From Myxococcus stipitatus (GTDB lineage: Bacteria; Myxococcota; Myxococcia; Myxococcales; Myxococcaceae), in NCBI RefSeq assembly GCF_038561935.1, contig NZ_CP102770.1, positions 5,146,001 through 5,210,000 of the forward strand: a stretch of 64,000 nucleotides of DNA, given 5' to 3'. Numbering within the stretch: the stretch's first letter is position 1; each line of letters opens with the position of its first letter. The translations under genes and the position numbers were made by a program. The notes under the pieces are model-generated. The model was not told the DNA's origin and made no database searches. It worked only from the letters and a program-made list of their open reading frames with translations. Shown here piece by piece: positions 9,033 to 17,714 of the stretch.

Positions 9033-9061
9033 TTGTCCGTCCGGGTACACACCTGTACAGT
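9033..9061 (+). promoter_or_regulatory. Candidate promoter of mrfA with embedded inverted repeat
   Basis: TTGTCC at 9033 and TACAGT at 9056 are separated by 17 bases, a sigma-70-like arrangement. A perfect inverted repeat GTACA-CACC-TGTAC (9045-9058) overlaps the spacer and the -10, where a repressor would block RNA polymerase. The predicted transcription start lies only a few bases before the ATG at 9071, and no Shine-Dalgarno sequence is visible, so the mRNA may be nearly leaderless. Confidence 0.4.
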
Positions 9062-9070
9062 GCCCGCCCC

Positions 9071-11488
9071 ATGAAGTCCGAGAAGGAAGAGGGGGCCTTT
9101 GGCGGCCCACGTCGTACGCCCTGGAATGCCCCTCGGGGACTGGACTCCGTGCTCCAGCAGTGGCGCACGGACCGGGCCCTGGCGTCGTGTTTCTCCCTCG
9201 ATGAGGCGTCCCCCGCCCGCGTGGGCTCCTTCGCCCCCATCCCCGATGAGGTGGCCCCCCAGGTGCGCGAGGCCCTGCGCCTGCGAGGCGTCGAGCAGCT
9301 CTTCTCCCACCAGGCGGAGGCGTACCGGCTGGCTCGCGGGGGGAAGAACCTGGTCATCGCCACCCCGACCGCCTCCGGCAAGAGCCTCTGCTACAACCTC
9401 CCGCTGCTGGACCACTTCGCGCGGGAGCCCCAGGCGCGGGCCCTGTACCTGTTCCCGACCAAGGCCCTGTCGAGAGACCAGGAGGAGTCCCTGCGCGCGT
9501 TCATGCGCGAGGCCGGGCTGACCCACGGCGCCATCACCTTCGACGGAGACACTCCGGCGGATGCGCGGCGGGCGGCGCGTGAGCGCGGGGGCGTGCTGCT
9601 CACCAACCCGGACATGCTGCACACGGGCATCCTTCCGCATCACGCGAACTGGGCCCGCTTGTTCTCGAACCTGCGCTTCGTCGTCATCGACGAGCTGCAC
9701 ACGTATCGAGGCGTCTTCGGCTCACACCTGGCGAACGTCCTGCGCCGCCTGCGCCGCGTGGCGCGGTTCCATGGCTCGGATCCGGTGTTCATCGCGGCGT
9801 CGGCCACCATCGGCAATCCCCAGGCGCATGCTCGGAGGATGCTGGGCTGCGACGTCGAGCTCGTCTCCGAGAATGGCGCGCCCTCCGGCGAGCGCCGGGT
9901 CATGGTGTTCAATCCGCCCGTGGTCAACGCGGAGCTGGGCATTCGCGCCAGCTACCTGAAGACGTCCGTGAGGCTGACGGCGGACCTGGTGCGCGCGGGT
10001 GTGTCCACGCTGTTGTTCGGCCAGTCGCGCAACAACATCGAGGTGATGCTCAAGTACCTGAGGGACCGCTTCGTCGAGGAGAAGCTCGACCCGTCGCTCA
10101 TCCAGGGCTATCGCGGTGGCTACCTCCCGGGCACGCGCCGCGCGACGGAGGCCGCGTTGCGCGCGGGCGAGGTGCGCTGTGTCGTCGCCACCAACGCGCT
10201 GGAGCTCGGCATCGACATCGGCTCGTTGGACGCGGTGGTGTGCGCGGGCTATCCGGGCTCGGTCGCGGCGCTCATGCAACGGTTTGGACGCGCGGGACGC
10301 CGGGGCGCGGGGAGCCTCGCGCTGCTCGTGACGTCGAGCGCGCCGTTGGACCAGTACCTCGCGGCGGACCCGCGGTTCCTCATCGGCGCTCCGGTGGAGC
10401 ACGCGCGCATCGACCCGGACAACGTGGAGATCCTCGTCCAGCACCTCAAGTGTGCCTCCTTCGAGCTGCCGTTCGAGGAGGGAGAGCCCTTCGGTGACGT
10501 GCCGGCCGAGTCGACCGCGGAGGCGTTGGGGTTCCTTGCCCAGCACGAGGTGGTGCATCCCACGGCTGGGGAGGGGGGACGGCGCGTGTTCCACTGGTCC
10601 TCGGATGCGTACCCGGCCAACCACGTGTCCCTGCGCAGCGTGGGCTGGGACAACGTCGTCATCATCGAGCGAGGCACGGACCGGACGCTCGCGGAGATGG
10701 ACTTCCGCTCCGCGCACACGATGCTGCACGAGCAGGCCATCTACCAACACGAGGCCGAGCAGTATCAGGTCGAGCACTTCGACTACGAGAACCACAAGGC
10801 CTTCGTGCGGAAGGTGGCGCCGGACTACTTCACGGACGCGATGACGTACGTGCGCGTGAATGTCATCCAGGAGGACCAGGGCGCGCCCATCGGCCCGTCG
10901 CTCCAGGCCGGCATGGGCGAGGTGAGCGTCATCGAGAAGGTCGTGGGCTACAAGAAGATCAAGTACCACACCCATGAGAACGTCGGGTACGGCGAGGTCG
11001 CGCTGCCGGAGATGCAGATGCACACCACGGCGCTGTGGCTGACGGTGCCGGAGTCGGTGGTGCGCTCGATGAACGCGCCTCGTCCCGCGGTCATCGATGC
11101 GCTGCGGGGCGTGGCCACCGCGCTTCGGACGGTGGCGTGCGTCGGGTTGATGATCGACCCGCGAGATATCGGCAAGACGCTGGGCAGTCGCGACGACGCG
11201 GAAGGCCCGCCGCGCAAGGATGGTGGCGTGGGCTTCGACCCGACCATCTTCCTCTACGACAACGTGCCTGGTGGCGTGGGGCTGGCGGCTCGGCTCTTCG
11301 ACCAGCGGGATGAGTTGCTCGTTCGCGCCCGGAGGCTGCTGGAGTCGTGCGTGTGTGAGGAGGGTTGTCCCGCGTGCATCGGACCGGCGTCGGGTGTCAT
11401 GCCGGGACAGGCGCCGGTGGACCCGCATCCGCGCAAACGCCTGGGGTTGGAAGTGCTGTCCGCGCTGGGCGTCGTGGGCGTGCAGTAG
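9071..11488 (+). CDS. mrfA: DEAD/DEAH-box helicase with DUF1998 zinc domain, MrfA-like
   Basis: 805 residues. Motif I is TPTASGKS (Lys104), motif II DELH (207-210), motif III SATI, and motif VI is in RFGRAGRRG. The C-terminal half carries the DUF1998 region with YDNVPGGVGLA and a four-cysteine cluster (Cys760, 762, 766, 769; CVCEEGCPAC), the expected metal site. This architecture is that of Bacillus subtilis MrfA (YprA) and the related eukaryotic Hrq1, DNA helicases acting on mitomycin C damage. The next gene encodes an MrfB-like nuclease, which strengthens the call. The ATG lacks a clear ribosome-binding site. It is divergent from the anion permease. Confidence 0.88.
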   Translation: MKSEKEEGAFGGPRRTPWNAPRGLDSVLQQWRTDRALASCFSLDEASPARVGSFAPIPDEVAPQVREALRLRGVEQLFSHQAEAYRLARGGKNLVIATPTASGKSLCYNLPLLDHFAREPQARALYLFPTKALSRDQEESLRAFMREAGLTHGAITFDGDTPADARRAARERGGVLLTNPDMLHTGILPHHANWARLFSNLRFVVIDELHTYRGVFGSHLANVLRRLRRVARFHGSDPVFIAASATIGNPQAHARRMLGCDVELVSENGAPSGERRVMVFNPPVVNAELGIRASYLKTSVRLTADLVRAGVSTLLFGQSRNNIEVMLKYLRDRFVEEKLDPSLIQGYRGGYLPGTRRATEAALRAGEVRCVVATNALELGIDIGSLDAVVCAGYPGSVAALMQRFGRAGRRGAGSLALLVTSSAPLDQYLAADPRFLIGAPVEHARIDPDNVEILVQHLKCASFELPFEEGEPFGDVPAESTAEALGFLAQHEVVHPTAGEGGRRVFHWSSDAYPANHVSLRSVGWDNVVIIERGTDRTLAEMDFRSAHTMLHEQAIYQHEAEQYQVEHFDYENHKAFVRKVAPDYFTDAMTYVRVNVIQEDQGAPIGPSLQAGMGEVSVIEKVVGYKKIKYHTHENVGYGEVALPEMQMHTTALWLTVPESVVRSMNAPRPAVIDALRGVATALRTVACVGLMIDPRDIGKTLGSRDDAEGPPRKDGGVGFDPTIFLYDNVPGGVGLAARLFDQRDELLVRARRLLESCVCEEGCPACIGPASGVMPGQAPVDPHPRKRLGLEVLSALGVVGVQ

Positions 11489-11503
11489 GCGGAGGCTCGG
11501 CGC

Positions 11504-12970
11504 GTGGACCTCAAGCGAAAGCTGGCGCGGCTGACGGGCGTGGGCCCGGGAGGCAAGCCCGCGTCTCGAGGTGGACCCACGCCCCCCATCGAGTCTGCGC
11601 CGCGCGAGGAAGGCGTCAATGACGCCGTGCTGCCATCGGGACCTCCCACCGGCCAGCCTGCCAGCATCGAACCGCGGCAACCCGCGCCGGAGCCGCCGCG
11701 CCCTTCGGACCCTCGCGTCGAGTCCCTCCGTCGGATGCTCGCGGACTGGTCCGAGCGACAAGGACAGACCTCCGCCCGACGCGCCGCCACACCCGCGCGG
11801 GCTCGCCCAGGCCCGCTTCCGGTCTCGCCCCACGAGACACCCCACGGGACGGTCCACGTCTCCGAGCGGGTCCTGGCCCCGGACCACCACCACGGCACCG
11901 CGCCCGTGGCCGGAGCCCTGGACGTGGAGGGCGCACTCGTCGCCCGGCTCGCGCTGCACGAAGACCTGGCTGGGGTGGACTACCAGCGGATGCTGTTCCT
12001 CGACACGGAGACCACGGGACTCGCGGGAGGCACGGGCACCGTGCCCTTCCTCGTCGGCCTGGCCTGGTTCGAGGGCCGCTCGCTCCGAGTCCACCAGCTC
12101 TTCCTGCGCAAGCTGGGCGAGGAAGCCCCCATGCTGCGCGTGCTCGCCGAGCGCATGGCGGCGTCCTCATGCCTCGTCACGTTCAACGGCAAGAGCTTCG
12201 ACTGGCCGCTGCTGCGCACGCGCTTCGTCCTCAACCGGGTGAAGACGCCCGCCGAGCTGCCTCACCTGGACCTCCTCCACTGCGCCCGGCGCGTCTTCAA
12301 GCACCGAGGGGCGGGCACGCGGCTGGTGCACATGGAGGAGCACGTCCTCGGCCATCGCCGCGTCGATGACGTGGACGGCTCCCTCATCCCAGACCTGTAC
12401 TTCCGCTATCTCCGAGGAGGGGACGGCTCCGCGCTGACGCCCGTCCTGGAGCACAACGCGAACGACCTGCTCCTCCTGGCCGCGCTGCTTGGGGAGATGG
12501 TGCGCCGCTTCCGGGCGGGAGACGGCACCGACGTTCCCCCGAGTGAGGACCCCCGGGACCTCCTGGGCTTCGCAGGGGTTGCCTTTCGGGCCGGAGACCA
12601 TGCCCGGGCGCGGGCCTTCGCCCACGCGGCGACCCGAGGCTCCGGGACGGTGGGGATGGAGGCTCACGCCCTGGCGTCACGGCTGGCCCGCATGGCCGGA
12701 GAGCCCCAGGCCGCGGCTGACCACCTCCACCAGGCGCTGGCCACGGCCCGAGGTGTCCAGGCCGCGACGCTGCACCTGGAGCTGGCCAAGCTCTACGAAC
12801 ATTCCCTCAAGGACCTGCCGGGTGCGCTGCGCCATGCCCGGCTCTCCGCGGCGGCGGAGGCCCCCGCGGACCACCAGCGGCGCCTCCTCCGAATCCAGGG
12901 GCGGCTGGAGCGGAGTGCCCGGGCCCACTCGCTGGACCTGGAGGCCCGGCCGCCGCGTTCGGGCGCCTGA
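11504..12970 (+). CDS. mrfB: RNase H-like 3'-5' exonuclease with TPR tail, MrfB-like
   Basis: 488 residues from a GTG at 11504 with GGAGG eight bases upstream, 15 bases after mrfA. Residues 1-130 are Pro/Arg-rich and probably disordered. The nuclease core (about 155-335) has the DEDD-type acidic residues: Asp167 and Glu169 in FLDTETTG, Asp233 in FNGKSFDWP, and His317/Asp321 in HNAND. The C-terminal 130 residues are TPR-like helices. The order of domains and the pairing with a DUF1998 helicase match B. subtilis MrfB (YprB), a metal-dependent exonuclease working with MrfA in RecA-independent repair of mitomycin C lesions. Function here is inferred from architecture and neighbourhood. Confidence 0.85.
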   Translation: MDLKRKLARLTGVGPGGKPASRGGPTPPIESAPREEGVNDAVLPSGPPTGQPASIEPRQPAPEPPRPSDPRVESLRRMLADWSERQGQTSARRAATPARARPGPLPVSPHETPHGTVHVSERVLAPDHHHGTAPVAGALDVEGALVARLALHEDLAGVDYQRMLFLDTETTGLAGGTGTVPFLVGLAWFEGRSLRVHQLFLRKLGEEAPMLRVLAERMAASSCLVTFNGKSFDWPLLRTRFVLNRVKTPAELPHLDLLHCARRVFKHRGAGTRLVHMEEHVLGHRRVDDVDGSLIPDLYFRYLRGGDGSALTPVLEHNANDLLLLAALLGEMVRRFRAGDGTDVPPSEDPRDLLGFAGVAFRAGDHARARAFAHAATRGSGTVGMEAHALASRLARMAGEPQAAADHLHQALATARGVQAATLHLELAKLYEHSLKDLPGALRHARLSAAAEAPADHQRRLLRIQGRLERSARAHSLDLEARPPRSGA

Positions 12971-13078
12971 GCCCTTGCGTCTGATTTCGGGCGGGCGGCC
13001 CCGGTTCCCCGCGCTCCCGTGTTCGGAACGAGCACATGATGGGGGCGCGAATCCACGGCCTGCGCTATGAGGGGCGCC

Positions 13079-13567
13079 ATGAAAATCACGAAGGACAGTG
13101 TCGTCTCCATCGACTTCAAGCTGCACCTGGGCGATGGAGAGATCATCGACGAGAGCGATGCTGGAGATCCGCTCGTCTACCTCCAGGGCCACGAGCAGCT
13201 GGTCCCCGGTCTGGAGAAGGCGCTCGAGGGCAAGGTGAAGGGTGATGCCTTCTCCGTCGTCGTCCCGCCCGAGGAGGGCTACGGCCCGTACGATGACGAG
13301 GGCATCGAGGTGGTTCCCCGGGACATGTTCCCGCCGGACCTGAAGCTCGAGGCCGGGGGCATCCTCACCGCCGAGGACCCGGACGGCGACGAGGTGGAGT
13401 TCCTCGTCAAGAGCGTGAACGAGAAGGAAGTGACGGTGGACTACAACCACCCGCTCGCCGGCAAGACGCTGCACTTCGACGGCAAGGTGACGGACGTCCG
13501 CGCCGCGTCGAAGGAGGAGCTGGAGCACGGCCACGCGCACGGGCCGGACGGTCACCACGACCACTGA
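13079..13567 (+). CDS. slyD: SlyD-like FKBP-type peptidyl-prolyl isomerase
   Basis: 162 residues from the ATG at 13079, just after GAGGGG; an ATG twelve bases earlier would add four residues. The fold is the SlyD type: an FKBP half (VVSIDFKLHLGDGEIIDES, YLQGHEQLVPGLEKALEGKVKGD) interrupted by an insert-in-flap chaperone domain (about 70-125, EEGYGPYDDEGIEVVPRDMFP), returning with VDYNHPLAGKTLHFDGKV. The C-terminus is His-rich (HGHAHGPDGHHDH), as in metal-binding SlyD. It is expected to act in the cytoplasm as a folding helper and possibly in nickel handling. Confidence 0.93.
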   Translation: MKITKDSVVSIDFKLHLGDGEIIDESDAGDPLVYLQGHEQLVPGLEKALEGKVKGDAFSVVVPPEEGYGPYDDEGIEVVPRDMFPPDLKLEAGGILTAEDPDGDEVEFLVKSVNEKEVTVDYNHPLAGKTLHFDGKVTDVRAASKEELEHGHAHGPDGHHDH

Positions 13568-13581
13568 AGTCCGTACACCCT

Positions 13582-13613
13582 CCGCTCCCGCGCCACGACT
13601 CGCGCGGGAGCGG
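13582..13613. terminator. Bidirectional terminator hairpin
   Basis: A perfect 12-bp stem (CCGCTCCCGCGC at 13582-13593 with its complement at 13602-13613) and an 8-base loop lie between the converging stops of slyD and the exported beta-rich protein. There is no long T-run, but the position and strength suit a two-way terminator. Confidence 0.65.
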
Positions 13614-13621
13614 GGATGCGC

Positions 13622-14629
13622 TCATCGCTGGCGCATCAGGTCCGAGTTGAAGGCGAAGCCCACGAACATGAAGGGCAGGGCGTCCTGGCGGCTGGGGTGC
13701 TTCAGGTACCACGCCACCGACGCCACCACCGTGGGCCGGTTGAACAGCGTCCCCTCATCCTGGTTGAAGGCATACGAGGCGAACGGCCCCACGCGCATGT
13801 GGCTGTTGTTGGCCTTGCGCGAGCCGCTGACGCCCTGGTCCGCGTCGTACTGCGGCCAGACGCCGCTGAAGCGCACCCCCGTGGCCCACCGGTCCGCCAG
13901 GTAGATGACGTCCGAGTCGTTCGTGTAGACCCAGCCCTTGCCCGCGAGCAGCGTGTCGAGGAACGGGTCATAGAACGTCGTCTCGCCGTCGCGCAGCGAG
14001 AGATTCCAATACTCGAAGCTGAACTTGGTGCGCACCGCGATGGGGCCCACCTTGGCCTGGAGCGTGGGCTCCAGCATGAAGTGGTGGCCGCTGGTGCTGT
14101 AGGCGCGGTCCTCGCCCGCGTCGAGCGCGTCGTCCGAGAAGTCCCGGAGCGGGTCCGGATACGACTGGAGGAAGCCCATGGTCCCCATGAACTGGGTGTA
14201 CTCGTAGCTGGCGCGCAGGTTGAACAGCGCCACCGGCTGGATCTCCACCGTGGGGCCCACCTTGAGCGAGGCGGGGCTGACCTTCAGGCTCGCGGCCGCG
14301 TTGAGGAACGTGTCGCGCAGCACCACCGACGTGCTGTCGAACAGGCGCTTCTGGAGCACCAGCCGGTTCTGCGTCTCCAGCCCCAGGGGATTGACGCGGA
14401 AGAGGTTGAGGCTCGTCAGATACAGCCGCACGTTCGGGATGGGGCGCGGCGGCGGCCCCGGCGAGGGCTCATTGGCCGGCGTGACCTCGGGCGGAGCCGT
14501 GGGCCCGGCCGTCGGGACCTCCGGCAGGGCGGCGGTGGACTCCTGCTGCTGCGCGAGAGCGGGGGACGCGGCGAGGCCCAGGGCCAGACACACCGCGCGC
14601 AGGGCCTTCGAAGGACGCTGAGGCATCAT
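13622..14629 (-). CDS. Exported beta-rich protein, probable outer-membrane protein
   Basis: 335 residues from the first ATG of an ATGATG at 14629, overlapping the stop of the upstream symporter gene (ATGA). A clear signal peptide ends at ASPALA-QQQ. A Pro-rich segment follows to about residue 65, then alternating amphipathic strands with many aromatic residues (YEYTQFMGTMGF, TKFSFEYWNLSL, VRFSGVWPQYDAD, FASYAFNQDEGTLF), as in outer-membrane barrels. It does not end in an aromatic residue, so classic OMP targeting is not certain. Coupling to a bile-acid:sodium symporter family protein suggests a joint uptake or export route. I do not recognise a named family. Confidence 0.8.
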   Translation of the reverse strand: MMPQRPSKALRAVCLALGLAASPALAQQQESTAALPEVPTAGPTAPPEVTPANEPSPGPPPRPIPNVRLYLTSLNLFRVNPLGLETQNRLVLQKRLFDSTSVVLRDTFLNAAASLKVSPASLKVGPTVEIQPVALFNLRASYEYTQFMGTMGFLQSYPDPLRDFSDDALDAGEDRAYSTSGHHFMLEPTLQAKVGPIAVRTKFSFEYWNLSLRDGETTFYDPFLDTLLAGKGWVYTNDSDVIYLADRWATGVRFSGVWPQYDADQGVSGSRKANNSHMRVGPFASYAFNQDEGTLFNRPTVVASVAWYLKHPSRQDALPFMFVGFAFNSDLMRQR

Positions 14630-15519
14630 CTCGACACTTCCTCGTGAAGGACGGGGGCCGGGCCACCGCGGGTGACGGCGAAGCCGAACGCCGCCGCCGT
14701 GAAGTACATGATGATGCTGTAGATGGCCGGAGGGATGGCCATGGTCGCGTTGCCCAGCAGGAGCGGGCTCATCGCGATGGTCATCGCGAGGATTCCATTG
14801 TGGATGCCGATCTCCATCCCGATGGCCACCGCCTGCTTGCGCGGCAGTCGGAACAGCAGCGGCGTCACGAAGCCCACGGCCATGCTCAGCAGGTTGAACG
14901 TCAGCGCGGCCAGCCCCACCTGCTTGAAGTACGCGCCGATGTTGTTCCGGTCCTGGACCACGGCGCCGACAATCATCAACGCCAGGAACACCGCGGAGAG
15001 GATCCGGATGGGCTTGTCCAGCCGCGTGGCCAGGTCCGCACGGCGCGAGCGGATGAGCATGCCGATGCTCACCGGCCCCAGCACGATGACCATGACCTGG
15101 ATCACCTTGGAGAACTGCATGGGCACCGCGCGGTCCTCCCCCATGAAGTGCTGGAGGGACATGTTGACGATGAGGGGCAGGGTGACGAGGGTCAGCGCGC
15201 TGTTCACCGCCGTGAGCGTGATGTTGAGCGCCACGTCTCCTCGCGCCAGGTGGCTGAAGAGGTTCGCCGTGGCGCCGCCCGGTGACGCCGCCAGCAGCAT
15301 CAGCCCCACCGCCAGCTCCGGCGCCAGGCCGAAGGCGTGCGCCACCAGCGCGCAGCCCGCGGGGAGGATGAGCATCTGGCACACGAGCCCGATAATCACC
15401 GCCCGCGGGTAGAGGATGACGCGCTTGAAGTCCTCGAGCGTCAGCGACAACCCCAGGCCGAGCATGATGATGGCCAATGACAGTGGAATCAGGACCGCGG
15501 TGAAGACGTTGGACTGCAT
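14626..15519 (-). CDS. Bile acid:sodium symporter (BASS) family transporter
   Basis: 297 residues from the ATG at 15519, preceded by GGGGGAG. It has nine or ten hydrophobic segments and BASS/SBF signatures: LGLGLSLTLEDFKRVILYPRAV early, LLAASPGGATANLFSHLARGDVALN in the core, and GMEIGIHNGILAMTIA near the end. Members move organic anions or pantoate-like acids with sodium. It shares a four-base overlap with the downstream exported protein, so both are probably one transcript. A 19-bp palindrome lies about 115 bases upstream. Confidence 0.9.
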   Translation of the reverse strand: MQSNVFTAVLIPLSLAIIMLGLGLSLTLEDFKRVILYPRAVIIGLVCQMLILPAGCALVAHAFGLAPELAVGLMLLAASPGGATANLFSHLARGDVALNITLTAVNSALTLVTLPLIVNMSLQHFMGEDRAVPMQFSKVIQVMVIVLGPVSIGMLIRSRRADLATRLDKPIRILSAVFLALMIVGAVVQDRNNIGAYFKQVGLAALTFNLLSMAVGFVTPLLFRLPRKQAVAIGMEIGIHNGILAMTIAMSPLLLGNATMAIPPAIYSIIMYFTAAAFGFAVTRGGPAPVLHEEVSR

Positions 15520-15845
15520 TCTCCCCCCGTCGAAGGTTGGATGCGGCGGTGGCTGCGTGGAGCCGAGCGTGGATGTCTCAAGTGCAAACAAGCGTCGCCC
15601 ACTCGGGTGAGCCGCTTCAAGCCACCCCCCTCCGATTGACGCCCGGCGTCAATCGCATGTCACATCCGAAGGAGCGCTACACCTGTATGCGCGTTACCGG
15701 ACATGCGGGGTGGCGCGGAGTCCTCGCGCGTGTCTGTCTTCGGCCCGTCGACGACCTTCCTCGGGCGAGGTCGGATGCGCCCTACGACACGTTGCGTCCA
15801 CGGAGGGCGAGACAGAGGGGACCGGGTCGGCTAGGACGGGGGACC
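15520..15845. promoter_or_regulatory. Divergent intergenic region with 19-bp palindrome at 15635-15653
   Basis: This 326-bp region separates the minus-strand symporter from the plus-strand thioesterase and holds no supported gene. It contains a perfect 9-1-9 inverted repeat, ATTGACGCCCGGCGTCAAT, at 15635-15653. That is a good candidate operator for a dimeric regulator of one or both flanking genes. TTGACG inside it could also be a -35 element on either strand. No regulator gene is adjacent. Confidence 0.5.
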
Positions 15846-16718
15846 ATGAGTCGAGTCCTGGACGAGCTGCTGGAGCTGCTCAAGCTGGAGTCCATCGAGG
15901 AAAACCTCTTTCGCGGCAAGAGCCAGGACCTGGGCTTCCGCCAGCTCTTTGGCGGACAGGTGCTGGGTCAGGCGCTGTCGGCGGCCAGTCGGACGGCGGA
16001 CGCGGCCCGGCATGTCCACTCGCTGCACGGCTACTTCCTGCGGCCCGGGGATGCGGGGCTCCCGGTCGTCTACACGGTGGACCGGGTGCGGGATGGCGGC
16101 AGCATCAGCACCCGGCGCGTCGTGGCCATCCAGAAGGGGCAGCCCATCTTCACGATGATGGCCAGCTTCCACGGCGACGAGGCCGGCTACGAGCATCAGG
16201 CCCCGATGCCGGACGTCCCCGCGCCGGAGGGACTGCCCACGGACCTGGTGCTGTGGTCCCGGCAGGCGGAGCGCATCCCCGCGCGGCTGCGGGAGAAGAT
16301 CCTCTGCCCCAAGCCCATCGAAATCCGCCCCGTCGAGTACACGGACCCGTTCAACCCCACGGCGACGGAGCCACGCAAGGCGGTCTGGTTCCGGGCCGAC
16401 GGCGACGTTCCGGAGGACCCCCAGGTCCACAAGTACGTCCTGGCCTACGCGTCCGACTTCAACCTCATCAGCACCGCGCTGCTGCCCCACGCGGCCAGCT
16501 TCTTCCAGCCGAATGTCATTGGCGCGAGCCTGGACCATGCCCTCTGGTTCCATGGGGACCTGAAGGTGAATGACTGGCTGCTCTACGTCATGGACAGCCC
16601 GTGGGGCGGCAATGCCCGGGGCCTGGCGCGCGGCTCCGTCTACTCGCGCGATGGGCGACTCGTGGCCTCCGTGGCGCAGGAAGGGCTGCTGCGCATCCTC
16701 AAGGACGGCAAGCGCTAG
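15846..16718 (+). CDS. tesB: Acyl-CoA thioesterase II (TesB family)
   Basis: 290 residues, the usual TesB length. The double-hotdog pattern is clear: LELLKLESIEENLFRGKSQD, FGGQVLGQAL and VHSLHGYFLRPGD in the N-terminal half; then LAYASDFNLISTAL, ASLDHALWFHGDLKVNDWLLY and RGLARGSVYSRDGRLVASVAQEG. The Asp of YASDFN and the catalytic-site residues of the C-terminal hotdog are present. It hydrolyses medium to long acyl-CoAs to free acid and CoA in the cytoplasm. An amidotransferase follows 55 bases downstream on the same strand. Confidence 0.95.
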   Translation: MSRVLDELLELLKLESIEENLFRGKSQDLGFRQLFGGQVLGQALSAASRTADAARHVHSLHGYFLRPGDAGLPVVYTVDRVRDGGSISTRRVVAIQKGQPIFTMMASFHGDEAGYEHQAPMPDVPAPEGLPTDLVLWSRQAERIPARLREKILCPKPIEIRPVEYTDPFNPTATEPRKAVWFRADGDVPEDPQVHKYVLAYASDFNLISTALLPHAASFFQPNVIGASLDHALWFHGDLKVNDWLLYVMDSPWGGNARGLARGSVYSRDGRLVASVAQEGLLRILKDGKR

Positions 16719-16773
16719 CCCGGCGAATCCAGCTAGGCTGCCGCGCGCGGACGACGGCAGGGAGGGTGAACCG

Positions 16774-17469
16774 ATGCGCGCGGTGGTCTACCAGCACGAA
16801 GAGCACGAGGGCGTGGGGCTGCTGGGTCCGGCGTTGACCGAGGTGGGCTTCACCCTGGTCAACCGCTTCCGCGCCGTGCGCCGCGAGGACGTGGACGCGG
16901 AGCTGGTGGTGGTGATGGGCGGCCCCATGGGTGTCTACGAGGCGGACCAGCACCCGTTCCTCCGCGAGGAGCTGGGCATCCTCACCGAGCGGCAGGCCCA
17001 CGAGCGGGCCTGTCTGGGCATCTGCCTGGGCGCGCAGATGCTCGCCAGCGCCGCGGGCGCGGAGGTCTTCCCGGGGAAGAATGGCTTCGAGGTCGGCGTC
17101 GCCCCGGTGCGCTGGACGGCCGACGGGGTGAAGGACGCGGTCATCGCGGGGGCTCGGCCCCGCACCGTCGTCGCGCATTGGCACGGGGATACGTACAAGG
17201 CCGTGCCCGGGGCCACGCTGCTCGCGTCGACGGACCGCTACTCGCAACAGGCCTTCCGCCTGGGGTCGTCCTATGGCTTCCAGTTCCACCTGGAGCTGAC
17301 GGCCCGCGAGCTGGGGCGCTGGTTGGACCTGGGCGCGGAAGACTTGCGGCAGCGGGGCAAGGACCTCGCGGAGCTCAAGGCGCAGCTGCCCAAGCTGGAG
17401 TCCGCGGAGCGGGAGAACATCGAGCTGCTTCAACGCCTGGCGCGGCACTTCGCTCAAGCGGTGCGTTGA
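16774..17469 (+). CDS. Class I glutamine amidotransferase-like protein
   Basis: 231 residues with GGAGGG ahead of the ATG at 16774. The triad is intact: Cys84 in LGICLGAQ, His172 and Glu174 in FQFHLEL. The early GGPMGVYEAD is typical of free-standing GMP-synthase-like amidotransferases and gamma-glutamyl hydrolase-type enzymes. No synthase domain is fused and no obvious partner is adjacent, so substrate is unknown; roles in glutathione- or polyamine-related gamma-glutamyl cleavage are possible. It is probably cytoplasmic and co-transcribed with tesB. Confidence 0.88.
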   Translation: MRAVVYQHEEHEGVGLLGPALTEVGFTLVNRFRAVRREDVDAELVVVMGGPMGVYEADQHPFLREELGILTERQAHERACLGICLGAQMLASAAGAEVFPGKNGFEVGVAPVRWTADGVKDAVIAGARPRTVVAHWHGDTYKAVPGATLLASTDRYSQQAFRLGSSYGFQFHLELTARELGRWLDLGAEDLRQRGKDLAELKAQLPKLESAERENIELLQRLARHFAQAVR

Positions 17470-17555
17470 CGCATCCTCCCATGTTTGTGAGTCCAAGCAC
17501 TCCCATGGTTTCGGGTGTGCTCCATGGCTTGCGCGTCTTTTTGGGGTTTCACGAA

Positions 17556-17574
17556 GAGCGCACGGCGTGCGCTC
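17556..17574. terminator. Hairpin in the amidotransferase/Cache gap
   Basis: A perfect 8-bp stem (GAGCGCAC / GTGCGCTC) with a 3-base loop lies in the 245-bp gap before the chemosensory pair. A run of T precedes it, not follows it, so it could equally be an operator or a weak terminator. Nothing else in the gap is supported. Confidence 0.3.
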
Positions 17575-17714
17575 GGCGGGCGAGCGGGGTGGGGCGGCGC
17601 TCGTGTTCCTGTCGCACGTGAGATGTCTCATTCGGTTATCGTCGGCGACATCCGCCGGCGCGAAGGGGACGGGTGTCTCCACCGAACACTGCGTGCGGAC
17701 GCGTTGAGGTCTGG

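Noticed and set aside
9033-9061. PafBC/RecA-independent damage promoter motif ahead of mrfA
   Set aside because: The first half is similar (TTGTC) but the second half and the spacing do not fit the known motif.
8983-9072. Longer start (ATG at 9072) for the anion permease
   Set aside because: It would overlap the mrfA start and add charged, non-conserved residues before the first membrane segment; the GTG at 8982 fits better.
13622-15382. 586-codon frame running through the exported beta-rich protein and antisense-phase symporter region
   Set aside because: Only the part from 14629 has a signal peptide and protein-like composition; the rest is another phase of the symporter gene.
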